This document shows positions 11,991 through 23,405 of a stretch of 37,451 nucleotides of DNA, one piece after another; positions within the stretch are counted from its first letter, which is position 1; each line of letters opens with the position of its first letter. Origin of the DNA: Cudoniella acicularis (Eukaryota; Ascomycota; Leotiomycetes; Helotiales; Helotiaceae); the NCBI GenBank assembly GCA_013054445.1, contig JAAMPI010000450.1:1-37451 (forward strand), written 5' to 3'. Position numbers and translations under genes: made by a program. The notes beneath the pieces were generated by a model, which saw only the letters and a program-made list of their open reading frames with translations, had not been told where the DNA came from and made no database searches.

Positions 11991-12476
11991 GTACCGACAC
12001 TCTCCTTCCCCCTTTCACTTCCCCTCTCCCGGGCCCCCCTCACCCTGCCCCGTCTCTCTCTCCTCCCTCAGACTCACCTGTTTCTCTCAGATACCGGTAC
12101 ATACCGCAGCGCACCGAATAAGTCAGAGCTTGATGATTTTAATTTCTTACTTTTCTCGTCTCGTCTCGACTCGTTTCGTTCCGAGGCAGAAGCTTCCAAG
12201 GATAAAAGAAAGGGATGAATCAAAAAAGGACGCTACAATTTCCACCCCGCAGAAGAAGGGGAAAGAAAAGAAAAAGAAATTTCAAGGGGCACTTGCGCTC
12301 TCTACGGTAAGTCTGACATTATACGTGAAATGAAGATGTAATCTTATAATGTTCAAAAGCGGATTTAGGTAATTGTATCAATCCAATGAGCCGGGTGGGT
12401 ATAACTCACTCCCCGAATTTCATTTTAATTTTTCAAAGCTCTCTTATTTTGTTTACTTCTTTGGTTCGTATGAACT

Positions 12477-12498
12477 AGGTAGGTAGGTAGGTAGGTAG
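12477..12498. repeat. AGGT tetranucleotide microsatellite
   Basis: AGGT is repeated five and a half times without interruption in intergenic DNA about 160 bases past the Nma111 stop codon. Confidence 0.9.
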
Positions 12499-12658
12499 CC
12501 AAGCATTCAAGCGTGCCAATGGCAAAGTACTCTAAAAACATCCATCATTCATCCATCACTCCCACCTGCCCGCCTACCAACCGTGCAATAATACACACCA
12601 GCTAGCCAGCCGCATCTATCCAGATACCCCGCACCGCCAGCACCTAGAAGAATTTTTT

Positions 12659-15600
12659 TTACAGCCCACCCAACGTCTCATCCATCTCAAAAGTATCCCC
12701 CGCAATGACATTAATACCATCGTGGCCCTCGCCTTTTACCGGCTTCCCCTGTTCGTAGGTTATCCGCCTCCAGCCCGAGCTCTCGGCAGGGTCTTTGATC
12801 CATTCCATCGTTGGGAAATAGTGATCATTCTTTTTCATGGTGATGACCCACGGTACGTTGTCGAAGGTCATGGCTTTTAGGCGGAAATCTAGGGAAGGTG
12901 AGCGGGGTAGAAAGGGAAAGAAGGATAGAAACTTACAGGTATTGTCTGGAATGTTGATGACGGCTTTCAAGAAACTCTCTAAATCAGGAGTCTTCTTCCC
13001 ATTGACATGAGTGATGAAATTTGTAGGTGCAAGACCATATTGGTATGCTGGGCTACCTCTGGTTCTAGCAGAAACGTAAACTTCGCTGTGAAGTTTGCTA
13101 ATCTGCTGCCTGACGGCATGATGAGGACGGTGGAGTATTGCTCCACAAAAGCTGATAGCTCGACCAGTCTCAAGATCATCTGCGGAAACAGTAGGAAGCT
13201 TCATCGTAATCTCAACACAATCTCGAACAATCACAGCATCAAGTACTTCGTGGTCGTACATGACGTCCAATTCATTGACACGAGTGATGATCTTGCCATT
13301 GAGAGTGAGAATGACATCACCTTCCATGAGAGCGCAGGATTGCTCGCCACGCTCAAAGGTTCTTTTGCGAACCATGAAGAGCTGATGACGCGAAGAATTA
13401 TCGAGAGCGACTTTCTTGATCCACTCTTCTGAAACACCCATAATACGAGCTTGGCTCATCTGGATAGCATTAAATTCAACGCTGAGCATACGAAGCTTGG
13501 GTTGCTCGCCTCGTTGAATCTTGTCGATGACGGGCAGGAGAGTGGGTGTTGCGAGACCAAGGTGGTAATCTGTGTCCTTTTGTGTGACGGGTGATCTTTC
13601 ACCGAGATAAGTCAACCACAAAGCTTGAACAGTACCATCCTCAGCAACAAGAACACCACTTCCGCATTGTCCGCTTAGGCTTGTATCAACTGTGATGGCA
13701 TCTACGTTGACCGCTCTATATCTGGGTGCTCCCGAATTTGCCGGAATTGCAACCGCAGTAATGTCTGTGACGGTTGTCTGTGCAATGACTACACGCATAT
13801 TTTGATTGAAGCCGACGAAATAAGTTGAAGCCCCTTGAGAGATGTGTGTCTTGCTCAACTTGGCACTTTGAACAGGTGCATCAACAAGTGAAGGATCATA
13901 CTTGATGATGGCGTAATTTTGCAGAGGATGCAGGAAGACGACTTTGCCTTCAACAATAATAGAATCGGCGATGGTAATGGAAATATCGCAGAGATCATAA
14001 GGAACTGTTGCTCTCGAGATGACAACCAAACCCTTCTCCGCATCAATCACCACACCCATGCCCCATTTTCGATTGCGGGGAAAGCCGTCAAGCTTGACCG
14101 GCATATGACACAACACCCGGACAAAACTCCGAACGATATCTGCAGCTGCCGGGTGTTGAGCATTTTCTAGCTGAATGAAGCTGGCCGACCGACGAACAGG
14201 TAGTACTGCAGGGATCGCATCAGCAAGGTCGGTGAAATCCCACAACCCAGTCTCGTCATTTCTAACTGCCAATCTCATCTTACTCGACCAATGACGATCA
14301 ATATGCAGGATGCTGGTATTGAGCGTATGCAAGTCCCGAAGGTGCTTATATGTGACGACGATTCTGGATCGATCCGGAATGTCTTTCATGACTTTGATGA
14401 ACGAGTCTAAATCAGGAGTCGGTTTGTGGTCGACGGTTTGTATTATCCATCCATTGTCGGTGCTTTCGAACCTGAAAGATCCTGTGGCTTCGCAGACGAA
14501 GACTCCTTTACATGCTACGGCGTATAATCGTGCTTGCTGGTATGACAAGTTGTGAAAGCTGGCACCTGCTACGGAAACGAAACGATCAGGCGTGATCGCA
14601 TGGAGATCTCCAACCTGGACTTCAACCTCAATATCCTCTCCACCCCTTTGAACCAAGAGACTAATCTTTCCATCGACATTTGAATCAAGAATATCATCAA
14701 GTCGAATGAATTGGGTCAAGAGCTCGCCGTTGACTTTGATCAAAACATCTCCCTCCTCGATTTTGGTATCCGATGGCCCTTCCGGCAAAACAATTTCAGC
14801 CACGAGCATACCCGTTTCCTTTGGGAAGCTATGTCGTACTGCACTCTCCCATTCAGGGCTCAGACCCAGTCTTCGACATTCGTCAAAAGGCTTGATCATC
14901 CACTGGCACTGAATCGTTCCTCTCGTGATTGGCTTCCCATCTTGTATGCAACGTAGGGCTCGCAAAGGCCGATCGAGAGGAAGGAAATAATCTGTGGCTG
15001 CACCATCGCTCCGACCACCTGCTTGTAAAGCAACAGCATATCCATCAATGTTGACCACAGGACTGCCAGAACTTCCCCCACTCGCCGCAGCCGCAGCTTG
15101 GATGTAATTTGTGTTGAAATCGCAGTATCCGTCTCCGTATTCGGGCGCATTTCTGTCCAGCCTACTGATTACTCCCGACAGGATACTCAGCTTCTCTCCA
15201 GCATCGTTACCAACAACCCGAATTTCTGATCCAACTTTGGCGAGGTCTGGTCTTAGAGGTAAGGCTGCCACAGGCATATATTTGATAGCTTTGGGGTCGA
15301 ATCGAAGAATTCCGAAATCGTGAACAGGGTCGCGGTACACAGGATAGGCATCAACCTCTTCGTGATTGTCAAATATGCAGTATCCCCAGAAAGGTCCCGA
15401 TCCCACCACGTGTCTGTTTGTCATGATGTAGCTGCATCGCTGTCAGAATGTAACCTCGAAAGCTATCCCAAAACGAAAAGTTTGCTTACCCGCGTTCCGC
15501 ATCAACCACAAAACCCGTAGCCTCACTTGTCAAGGCAGGATCGGTATCAAAAGAGCAAGTCTGGCAGAATCTGATAGAAACCACATTCCGGACCACTTTT

Positions 15601-16046
15601 TCGATAGCTGCTTGCCATTCTGCCGTGTCAGCCATGGCCGCAAGTATCCGGGGCTCCTCGATCTCCAACTCCATCTCCTCCTCGAATCCCACCTCGGGCG
15701 TATTCTCCCCCACAGATTCCTTGCCATTTAACGCTCGGTGTTGTTTTTGAGGTCGCTCGTCGCCCAGGTCTGGGTGTTGTTTCCGCTTGGGGCGGGTTGC
15801 TACGTTGCTTCCGTTCATGATGGAACTGTTGAAGCTTCGGCTGGTGGTGTTGCTGAAGGATCGAGTGCTTGAAGAAGCTCCGGGTGAAAGGAACGTCGGG
15901 ATATTGATTCTGGAAGCTGCCTGGATGAAGTTTCGAGGTCCTCGTCGCGGGACTGATGCGAGAGCTGTAGAGGAGCTCTTTGCGACGGTTTTGGAGAAGC
16001 ACGTCAACGAGTGGTGTCTCAGTCGCGCAGAGAAAGCTCTATTCAT
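12659..16046 (-). CDS. nma111: Nma111, nuclear/mitochondrial HtrA-type serine protease
   Basis: Three exons (15490-16046, 12937-15431, 12659-12888, minus strand; introns of 58 and 48 bp) encode 1093 residues from the first ATG, or 1017 from Met77, the usual start region of fungal Nma111. The trypsin-like domain carries His193 (TNRHVV), Asp224 (VHDFG) and Ser307 (GGSSGSP), equal to 117, 148 and 231 counted from Met77. PDZ-like regions follow, then a second degenerate protease-like half, as in the family (tandem HtrA halves, about 1000 residues). Nma111 is a pro-apoptotic HtrA2/Omi relative that is nuclear in yeast. Residues 1-76 contain 11 Arg/Lys, many Ser and no Asp or Glu, which looks like a mitochondrial presequence. 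A basic KRK-containing stretch just after Met77 could serve as a nuclear signal. An in-frame TGA lies a few codons upstream of the first ATG. Confidence 0.95.
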
Positions 16047-16727
16047 CCAGCATAGATGGACGATGACTGCTCAATTGGCGGAAGAAAGGCAAAGGAGTGT
16101 CTGGAAGGAAAGGAGAGGAGGCTATCACGGCGAGCGGCAGGCGGCAGCAGCGCGTGGGACGGTCAGGCGTTGGTGGCAGTTTGAAGGAGGGCTGAGGAGA
16201 AAAGGTTGGCTGCTGTCACAGGTCGCAGGTCGCAGGCCGCAGAGTACCGGCACCGCGCCCTCGAGATGTGATGCACGGAGCACGGTCGCCCCCAGTTTGT
16301 CAGAAGAACCCTGTAATAGTCACTAAATTGCCCTGGAAAGTTCGTTTTTTGCGCTGCACCAGCCTAAGCGAACTGAAACTAACGCCATTCAACACCCCTG
16401 AAACCCCGAACTGATGAACGACGAACCATCAGATGAACCACCAGCTCGGAACTCCTTGAAAGGAAGGTCAATCAGTGATTGCGCTCTATGGACTCATGTG
16501 TACATGAAAACCTGATGCCTTATATCCGCATCCGCATGAACGCCGCAATAAACCACTATCCCTGTATCATACCGTCATCCTCGATTCTGTCCGTATCTCC
16601 TCCCCAGATCTTCCCAAGCTATGCTCATCAATGAACTCTGGTCTTGGTTATGGTCCTGGGAGAGTGTTAGCTGAGTTCAAAAAGTTATACAGTGTTCGAG
16701 ACATGAGAACTTACAGCAACCCAGAAT
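16047..16727. other. Intergenic: Nma111 upstream region and 3' region of the SANT gene
   Basis: Nma111 and the SANT gene are both on the minus strand, so this interval holds the Nma111 promoter. A four-codon upstream ORF (ATG at 16051-16053) overlaps the first Nma111 ATG. No other gene is seen. The plus-strand frame at 15787-16326 is antisense shadow of the Nma111 5' exon. Confidence 0.5.
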
Positions 16728-17384
16728 CTAAACCTCCTCAGCCTCGTGGAATTGGTCCTCGAGCTCCTCTTCCTCGGATTCAGATTTCTTGACATCATCC
16801 TCGGAAGTATCTCCCAAGTCCGGCATTTCGGCGGTCTCCTCGTCGCTGTCAGCCTTCTTGGAAGCCTTCTTCTTGGGAGAGGCCTTTGGTTTCTTAGGGG
16901 TAGCGGCAGCTATCGAGTTGCCAGTCAGCGATCATGAAAAACAGAAAGCATCATAGAATGATTTACCCTTGTCCTTGGCCGGTCCACGCTTGCGAGGAGT
17001 GGCTGGAACAGCTGCAGAAGCATCGGTGCTCTCTCCAAACTCAGCAGCCTCAGCTCTAATCTTTGCCCAGACGTGAGTCATGGCCTTGGGAGTGCGTCCG
17101 GGGAGAACGATCTTGTCGAACTTGATGCTCAAGCGGTCACCACCGATTTGCTTGATGATTTGAAGAAGGAGAGAATACTGCAGCTGTCAGCGTGGACATC
17201 CGCGAAAGTGAATATGTCAAAGAGAACGAGAATCTCAAGAGGGGAACCACCCAAACTCCAGCGACGATGGAGTTGTCACAATTGGGCGTCGCCGTCAAGG
17301 AATGGCAGTTCTTTTCAGAGTAAACAAATATTGAGCATATACCTTCTCCGCATCAGACCAGCCTCCTGCGCCGCCGGGTGCCAT
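16728..17384 (-). CDS. Small SANT/Myb-like nuclear protein
   Basis: Three exons (17343-17384, 16967-17177, 16728-16909, minus strand) join in frame to give 144 residues. Residues 1-60 form a SANT/Myb-like three-helix pattern (WSDAEK ... LLLQIIKQIGG ... LPGRTPKAMTHVWAKI). The next 30 residues are basic with an RKRG cluster. The tail is Lys-rich (KKPKASPKKKASKK) and then strongly acidic (EEEELEDQ). This layout is common in short fungal chromatin-associated proteins of unknown role. DNA or chromatin binding in the nucleus is inferred from the fold and charge. The first exon is only 14 codons and is followed by a 165-bp intron, so the start rests on the matching reading frame and on the SANT domain needing its first tryptophan. 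Confidence 0.85.
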
Positions 17385-19621
17385 CTCGCCAAATGAAAGT
17401 TGAGAGAGTGGATTGCGATGATAATCTTGCGAAAGCAAGATACTGCTGTATTGAGGTCAGTGATTGTCTAAATGAGATCGAGATATCAGAAAAGAGGAAG
17501 ACTGTACTGTGTCGCGATGTGGATAGGAAACAAATGTGTTGATGTTTGGTGTTGTTGAATGTTGGAGAGTTGGAGTTGGGAAGGAGGAGGGAAGAAGTAG
17601 ACAGATCGGAGGGGAACGACGGGGAGGCTAGGGGGCCTGCGGGGAAGTTAAAAGATTACAGAATCTGCGGTGGGAAGACCACAATGCTGTCATCATACGG
17701 GTTGCTGAAAAGTGAATTGCTCTCAAGTCCCGACCGCGCACAACTTTGCCCAAAGATGAAGTTCAGGAATTCGCCCAACTCCGCTTGAAGCGCAACCTCG
17801 AGATACTTCTTCGAGGATTGCCGTATGGTTATGAAAATATTCAAACCATAAAAGAAAGATAGATGGGAATTGGTACTTACTTGTGGTTGAAGGGTGTGGT
17901 TGTGGGATATGGTGTTGTGCGATTGTTGTGTTGCAGACGAGGTAAGCGGGAGAAGGACAAGTTTGAGGCTGGCTTTTATGGACTTTCGGCAGCAGGTAAA
18001 CGGAAGTCAATATCTGACCCGAGCAACTTGCCGACCCACTAAATTCCAGAGTTGTCCCCAACCCTTCCGAGCTGTGCTTGCCTCTTCTTTGAATTCCCTC
18101 AAGCTTTCCCTAGGCTGTAGGGAGATAACAACCTTTGACACCTTGCCTTAGACCTTTCAAGATCAGTAGATGATATATGTATGCTCTCGACCTTCGCACT
18201 TTTTTTTGTTTCTTATATAAGAACCTAAGTAGATAAAAGATGATAATCAATAATAAATCTCGTTTCTTATCATTGACTTACCAGCGCTAATAATTACCTT
18301 TTCTCCTTCTCAACCTAGACCTGGAAAGTGCTTAAAACTTGAAACTCGTGTGCGGCTCCTAGATATTAGTTGCATGATATCTTGTAACACATCCCCAACT
18401 CAGAGGTGGTTGTTGCTTTGCAGAGAGGTCACATGACTTTGCACCTTGAGGGAGACTTTAGTTCTATCTAAAAGTGGTATGCAAAGTCTGGAGAGGCTTC
18501 GGAGGTACGCGATTTTTAAAAATTAAGAAAAATTTTGTGGAAGAGTAGTAATGAAGTCTGCAGAGGTGTTTACTTCTCCAACTGTTTGAGAGTACACGTG
18601 CGCGCCTCGCGACACCACACAGCGCACTAAACACTTGAAAAGTACTAAATAACCATTAGGTTGAATGAAAATTAAGAGCATGAAGAATCGAAAGTGGGGA
18701 GTTTCATTTTGATTCTTTTCCTTTGTGATCAATTATCACGACACTGTTGTTGCTTTTCTTTGAAGTGTTTAGGGAGGGTAGATAGGCAGACACATCTAGC
18801 AAGCTCTTTCACCGCCCTAGCCTTTCACAATTTTTCTCTTTCACTCTGATGTAAACTATTTTTGAACCTCCTTAACAAATCAAAGGATTGAATTTTCCTT
18901 TGTCGCATTCTTGAAAGATAAACCCGATTAATCTAAGCCCTGAATATATTTTTCAAAAGTTTACCCTTGTCGATATCAGTAATAACATCAATATATATTT
19001 GATAAGTCAAGATACAAGGCTATACCAATCCGCTAGATAGTCTGTATCATCGACGCTGTATAAGAATCATAGCTGCATTGTTAGGAAATCGGAATCCACT
19101 TGCTGGTTATGCTATCCAGTGTTTTGATACGGATTTATTCTTGGCGGGCTGGGCGTATATAGTTGTTCAAGTGAATCGTACTTCACTCTCCTCCTACGGC
19201 GCATTGTGAATCTGCAACCGCATTCGATTGACATGCTGTATCAGGAAGCAAAGCTGCTGCATCGGGTCTTCCAGGGGGAGGAAGCACGGGGGCCGTCTGG
19301 TCCTCCCATCTAGGTTGCTTTTGGATTTGGTAAAAGCTAAGGGAATATAGGGAATCCTTTAGAGTACGAGGTGCAACAATGAAGTTTAGTAGTAGTTCAA
19401 GGCTTTTATGTAAAGGGCGAAAGGGGTAAAGCCCAAATTCCGTTCAATAAAATTGAAACTTTTACGGACGTTACAAGAGTTAAGAAAGAAGGCTTTTCTC
19501 TTTTCTAGGTCTATGGCAACGAGATTCGTGTATATTATGTAATGAAATATAAAACATTACGAATGGGGTATTCGCAGCTATATATAGGAGAGAAAAAAAA
19601 TGAAAGACGAGATGCTTAAGA
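17385..19621. other. Intergenic, 2.2 kb, no gene seen
   Basis: This lies between the SANT gene start and the end of the SNF2-like gene. Open frames are below 115 codons and lack motifs. 18480-18720 and 19300-19600 are A/T-rich without clear repeats. I see no tRNA. The SANT promoter should lie within the first few hundred bases. Confidence 0.5.
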
Positions 19622-22600
19622 TCAAAGATTGACGCCAAATACACCCTGCAAGAATTAGTATACTTCTTGTGTGGAGAGGGGAATATTGCTTACCATAAGA
19701 GACTGCAACCTTTCACTTGGAATGCCTCCTTTTCCTTTGGCGAATCCTCCTCCTGCTAACCTGAGTTTGTGTGTTTGCCGAGAAAGAACGTTGCTCTGTT
19801 AAATATGTCAGTCTCTGAAACTTGCTAATAGCAGGATTTTAATCGTTGGGGACTATGGATATCCACTAAGGGTGCGTACCTCTTCAACAGTATTCTTCAT
19901 AATATATCGCACAATAGTAACTTGATCCGTTTGTCCCAACCGCAGTGCTCTTCCAATAGCTTGCAACTCAATAGAAGGATTCCATTGCGGTTCTAGGAGG
20001 TATATTCGTGATGCTACAGCTAAGTTGAGACTATTTAAGTCAAGTCAACAAGTAGCCGGTTAAGAAGGACAAGGGAGGGTGCGAGTGAACTTACCCGACT
20101 GCGCCAGTTCCCAACGTCATCAGCAAGACGTTCGCGCCAGAGGCTTTTCGAAAGTTGGTTAGTACTTTGCCGCGTTCCGAGAGGGAGAGAGAGCCATCGA
20201 TGCAGTAGAAAGGGATTTTGCGGGAGGTGAGGAGTTGCGCGATGAGGTTTAGGGTTTTCTTCCAGGAGGAGAACGCGATGCTGAGGGGGGTTAGCGTCTG
20301 CTCTACGAAAACTTATTGACATGTGAAAGTATACCTTTTGTGGTGTGTCTGTTTTTGGATATCGTCGAGGAATGCTAATAGTTTGGACGGGTACTGGTGC
20401 TCTGGTCGTGGCCCGAATGTGGTGTTATTGCCTTGTACTAGATGGGGCTGGCTTGAATTTCCTATCGGCATCGAGGAATTTCCAACGGGGGTCAAGGTTG
20501 GCGGAAGTGGCGTGTTGGACCCCGAGTTCTGCGATGACGGTGTTCCATTATCGCTCGATGTGCAAGGACATATCTGCTTGTTGGCTCGATGCTGTGGCAG
20601 ACAGCTTCGACACACAAGGTGAGAGCAAAGAGCTATCCATATGCCTCCATCAGTGTCTCGCGCATTATTTATCGAGTAGATAGGACCAGTACAATAGATA
20701 CAGACTGCTTGTTCGTTTTGCTGAAGGTAACTCAATGCTTCGTCCGCGTCAGATGGAAGACCTGTAGGCCCTGTCTGAATAATACGATTTGAGCTGCCAT
20801 TGTTACAGAAGAGACGAAGTTTCAGCAGCGACTCGAGAACGGTCGAATTGAGTCTCGATTTTCTGTGTCCACTGACAGCCATATCTATTTCCTTCCTGCA
20901 CTCGAGAATCATATCGTCGTATTCAGCTTGTTCAGATGGGGTGAGGCATAATTTTCGGATCTGAGGTTTTGGCTCTGGTAGGTTCAGGAGCACTCTGGTT
21001 CGACGAAGACAGATAGTACCCAGAAGCATGCGCAGATTCGAGAAGCGGTCCCTGGAGCTCGAAGCAGATTGATTTGTGATGAATTTTCGAAACGTGGGCG
21101 CATTTTCGAGTATTGGGACTCTGAGGAAAGCAACAAGTGCACCGAGATCTTCGAGGGTGTTTTGAATGGGTGTGCCGGTAAGACACCACCGATGAAGAGC
21201 GGTCAGGCTTGCTACGGCCTGGAATTGTTTTGTGGATCGGTTTCGTATATCGTGGCCTGCAATAGATTGTTAAGATCTCGGTGTATAGCATGCAGAGATT
21301 GTATCATTCTTACCTTTATCAAGAACAATTCTGAACCACTTCACTTTTGCCAACATACTTCCACCACGGCAGTATTCTGCTGCGACTGTAGCATAAGTCG
21401 TGAAAACTATGTGACTTGTCTCTAATTTGCCTTTCTCGGCATCCGCATCTCTTCCCTGACCATGATGTTTATGAAAACTCAGGTCCCCCGGGTAGGTGTG
21501 TCTGTAATAAATGTTAGGTCAATTGGTCTGCAGAATTTCACCTTGAGAGACTTACTTGCGTATCTCGTCAATCCAACTGTCCAGTAATACTAGAAGGATG
21601 TCAGAAAGGTATGCACATTGCAATAACTGAATGCTGAGGCAAAGAACCGCTCCGAAGGCGCTATACTTACGCGAAGATGGAGCTACAATCAAGGTAGCTT
21701 TCGAAGCAACTGCGAGGTTCTCCAGCGAATTTCGATTCTCAGTGCGAACAAATTCCTCTCCACGGTCAAGAGAACCGGCTACGGTTGCTAGGATGACCAG
21801 TGTCTTGCCAAGTCCCATGTCGTCAGCTAATATGCCACCCTTAGCTTCGTCCTGTTGGGAGCGTTTAGCACCACTAAGGAGGTGCTGGTAGCTATAGGTT
21901 GGAAGTGATTAGATAGTGTGCCTTGGTTCTGTCAACAGTCAAGGTGCTTACAATGGCTCGTCTGCATCGGTATCATTGCGCTTCCATAAACTTAAGCTCG
22001 CGGGTAAACGCCCAGTCTCGCGACGAAATATGAAGTCGATGGCTTCCTTTTGATGCCTGTTTACCCACAACATCAGCATTTATACAGAAGAAAGACTTCT
22101 AATGAAATACCTACGGCAGCAAGGAGCTTTTAATGCGCGTATCTGCCACTTGTTCGCGCAAGAAGTCGTGATGCGAAAGTGAGTCAAGAATAGATGTGAC
22201 CTCAACCGAGGCATCACTTTGATCTTCCGGCCTAGCATTCTGTGGAGGAGGTGCAGTCGTATCTTCGATTGTCAATATTGGCGTTTCAAGAGAGTTGGCG
22301 TCTGAGAATCCTGGTACTCGAAGGTAATGGGGATTGTAGTATGTAATACCATGTAGCCCAAAGCGAGGTTGCTGTAAGAATGTCTTTTCAGCAGATAGGA
22401 CTTTCCCGACTTCAAGGGCAATCTCTCGAGGCCCGTATATGTTGATCTCTCCAGTGAGCATTGTAGAACCTCTATTTTTCTGCCACGATTTGAGGGCATT
22501 AGACCATTCTTTGCTCTGCACATAAGCCTCGACCCGGAGCTGTCGGCCATCAAGCGCGGCTTTGAGGTCACTGCATGTCTTCTTGTTCAAAACAGCAAAT

Positions 22601-23132
22601 TTGTTTCCAGATTGCTCTAAAGAGTAAAAGTTTTCTTCTGCAACAACTCGAAAGCGACGGAACGAAGTAGTATCTTGAGTGGAAGAATATCCCCCTTGGG
22701 GCAAGTTCGTACTTTTCAGCTGAGCTTTCACGTCGATGATCTTCACAAGTGTCAGCTCAAACTCTGAGGGGTTGGGGAGTGATGGTTTACACTGCCGAGA
22801 CAGACTTCGCTTGGCTCTTCAGTTGTAACGGGACTATCTACATGCTCTGGTTCCGGAATTGGATTGAGCATAGACGGAAGAGTGACTGGTAGTATAGGCA
22901 CGTGACTATACGGAGCCTGACTGAAGTCATTCTCCTGTCGACTGATATGGTCCAGTCCAGAAAATATATCGCTATTGTTCACGGGGTTGTGGTCCCACGC
23001 TGCGTTGAAATCCCATTGTGATTGAAAGGGTTCTGTTACAGGCAGGGGATGATGGAGGTCGTATTCGGATGGCTCAAAAGGCCAGGGGCGTTTCAAGGAC
23101 GCCATATCACGGCCGCTCCCAAGTCCTTCCAT
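19622..23132 (-). CDS. SNF2-family ATPase, Rad16/HLTF-like, with RING-like insertion
   Basis: Eleven exons (22791-23132, 22115-22740, 21952-22056, 21671-21891, 21556-21589, 21314-21501, 20335-21256, 20095-20280, 19880-20030, 19694-19795, 19622-19645, minus strand) join in frame to 966 residues. Helicase motifs in order: I DDMGLGKT (about 380), II as DKGH (505-508), III LTGTPIQN (about 530), V GLNLAVASR (about 875) and VI QAIGRALRLGQ (about 900). Between lobes lies a RING-like Cys/His set: CIYC (691-694), CSHLVCRSC and CPC. The family remodels chromatin or acts in post-replication repair as ATPase plus E3 ligase. The catalytic Glu of motif II is Lys here, and the last RING cysteine pair is CPC rather than CPxC. 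ATPase activity is therefore doubtful although the frame is intact. Met10 is an alternative start. Confidence 0.9.
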
Positions 23133-23405
23133 TAAAGGAATTCAGACAATGGACATTGCATTACAGGAGGAGACGAGAACAAAGAAGTGATTCAAGGCTG
23201 GAGAGCGTGAGAAGTAAGATTTTGCCTCTTCTGCACCGGGATTGAGGCTGCCACCTGGGCTTCCACTGCGTGTGGCTGTATCTTGGTGGGGCTGAGCACA
23301 CGCCCGAAGAGCCTCGTCCTCAGTGCGATCCTCCTTCAACACCATCACAACCTTCACACATTAGCCTGCAAATTGTTCTTCATCAATCTCCAAGTATTTG
23401 GAGAC
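23133..23405. promoter_or_regulatory. Divergent intergenic region, SNF2-like / STAND genes
   Basis: The 273 bases separate two divergent start codons, so both promoters must lie here or extend into the 5' exons. The last 100 bases before the STAND ATG are C/A-rich with CATCACAACC-type tracts. No specific factor site is claimed. Confidence 0.55.

Larger units (their letters stand above)
11233..12658. other. Intergenic, low-complexity and C/T-rich
   Basis: No gene is supported. 11600-12130 is strongly pyrimidine-rich and yields a spurious 148-codon frame made of Leu/Ser/Arg-rich translation of simple sequence. Small tandem repeats are listed separately. Confidence 0.55.

Noticed and set aside
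11772..12218. 148-codon Leu/Ser/Arg-rich ORF
   Set aside because: It comes from C/T-rich simple sequence and the hexamer repeat, and has no ATG start in good context.
15787..16326. 179-codon plus-strand ORF
   Set aside because: It is antisense to the 5' exon of Nma111, whose charge-biased presequence and upstream stop are better explained on the minus strand.
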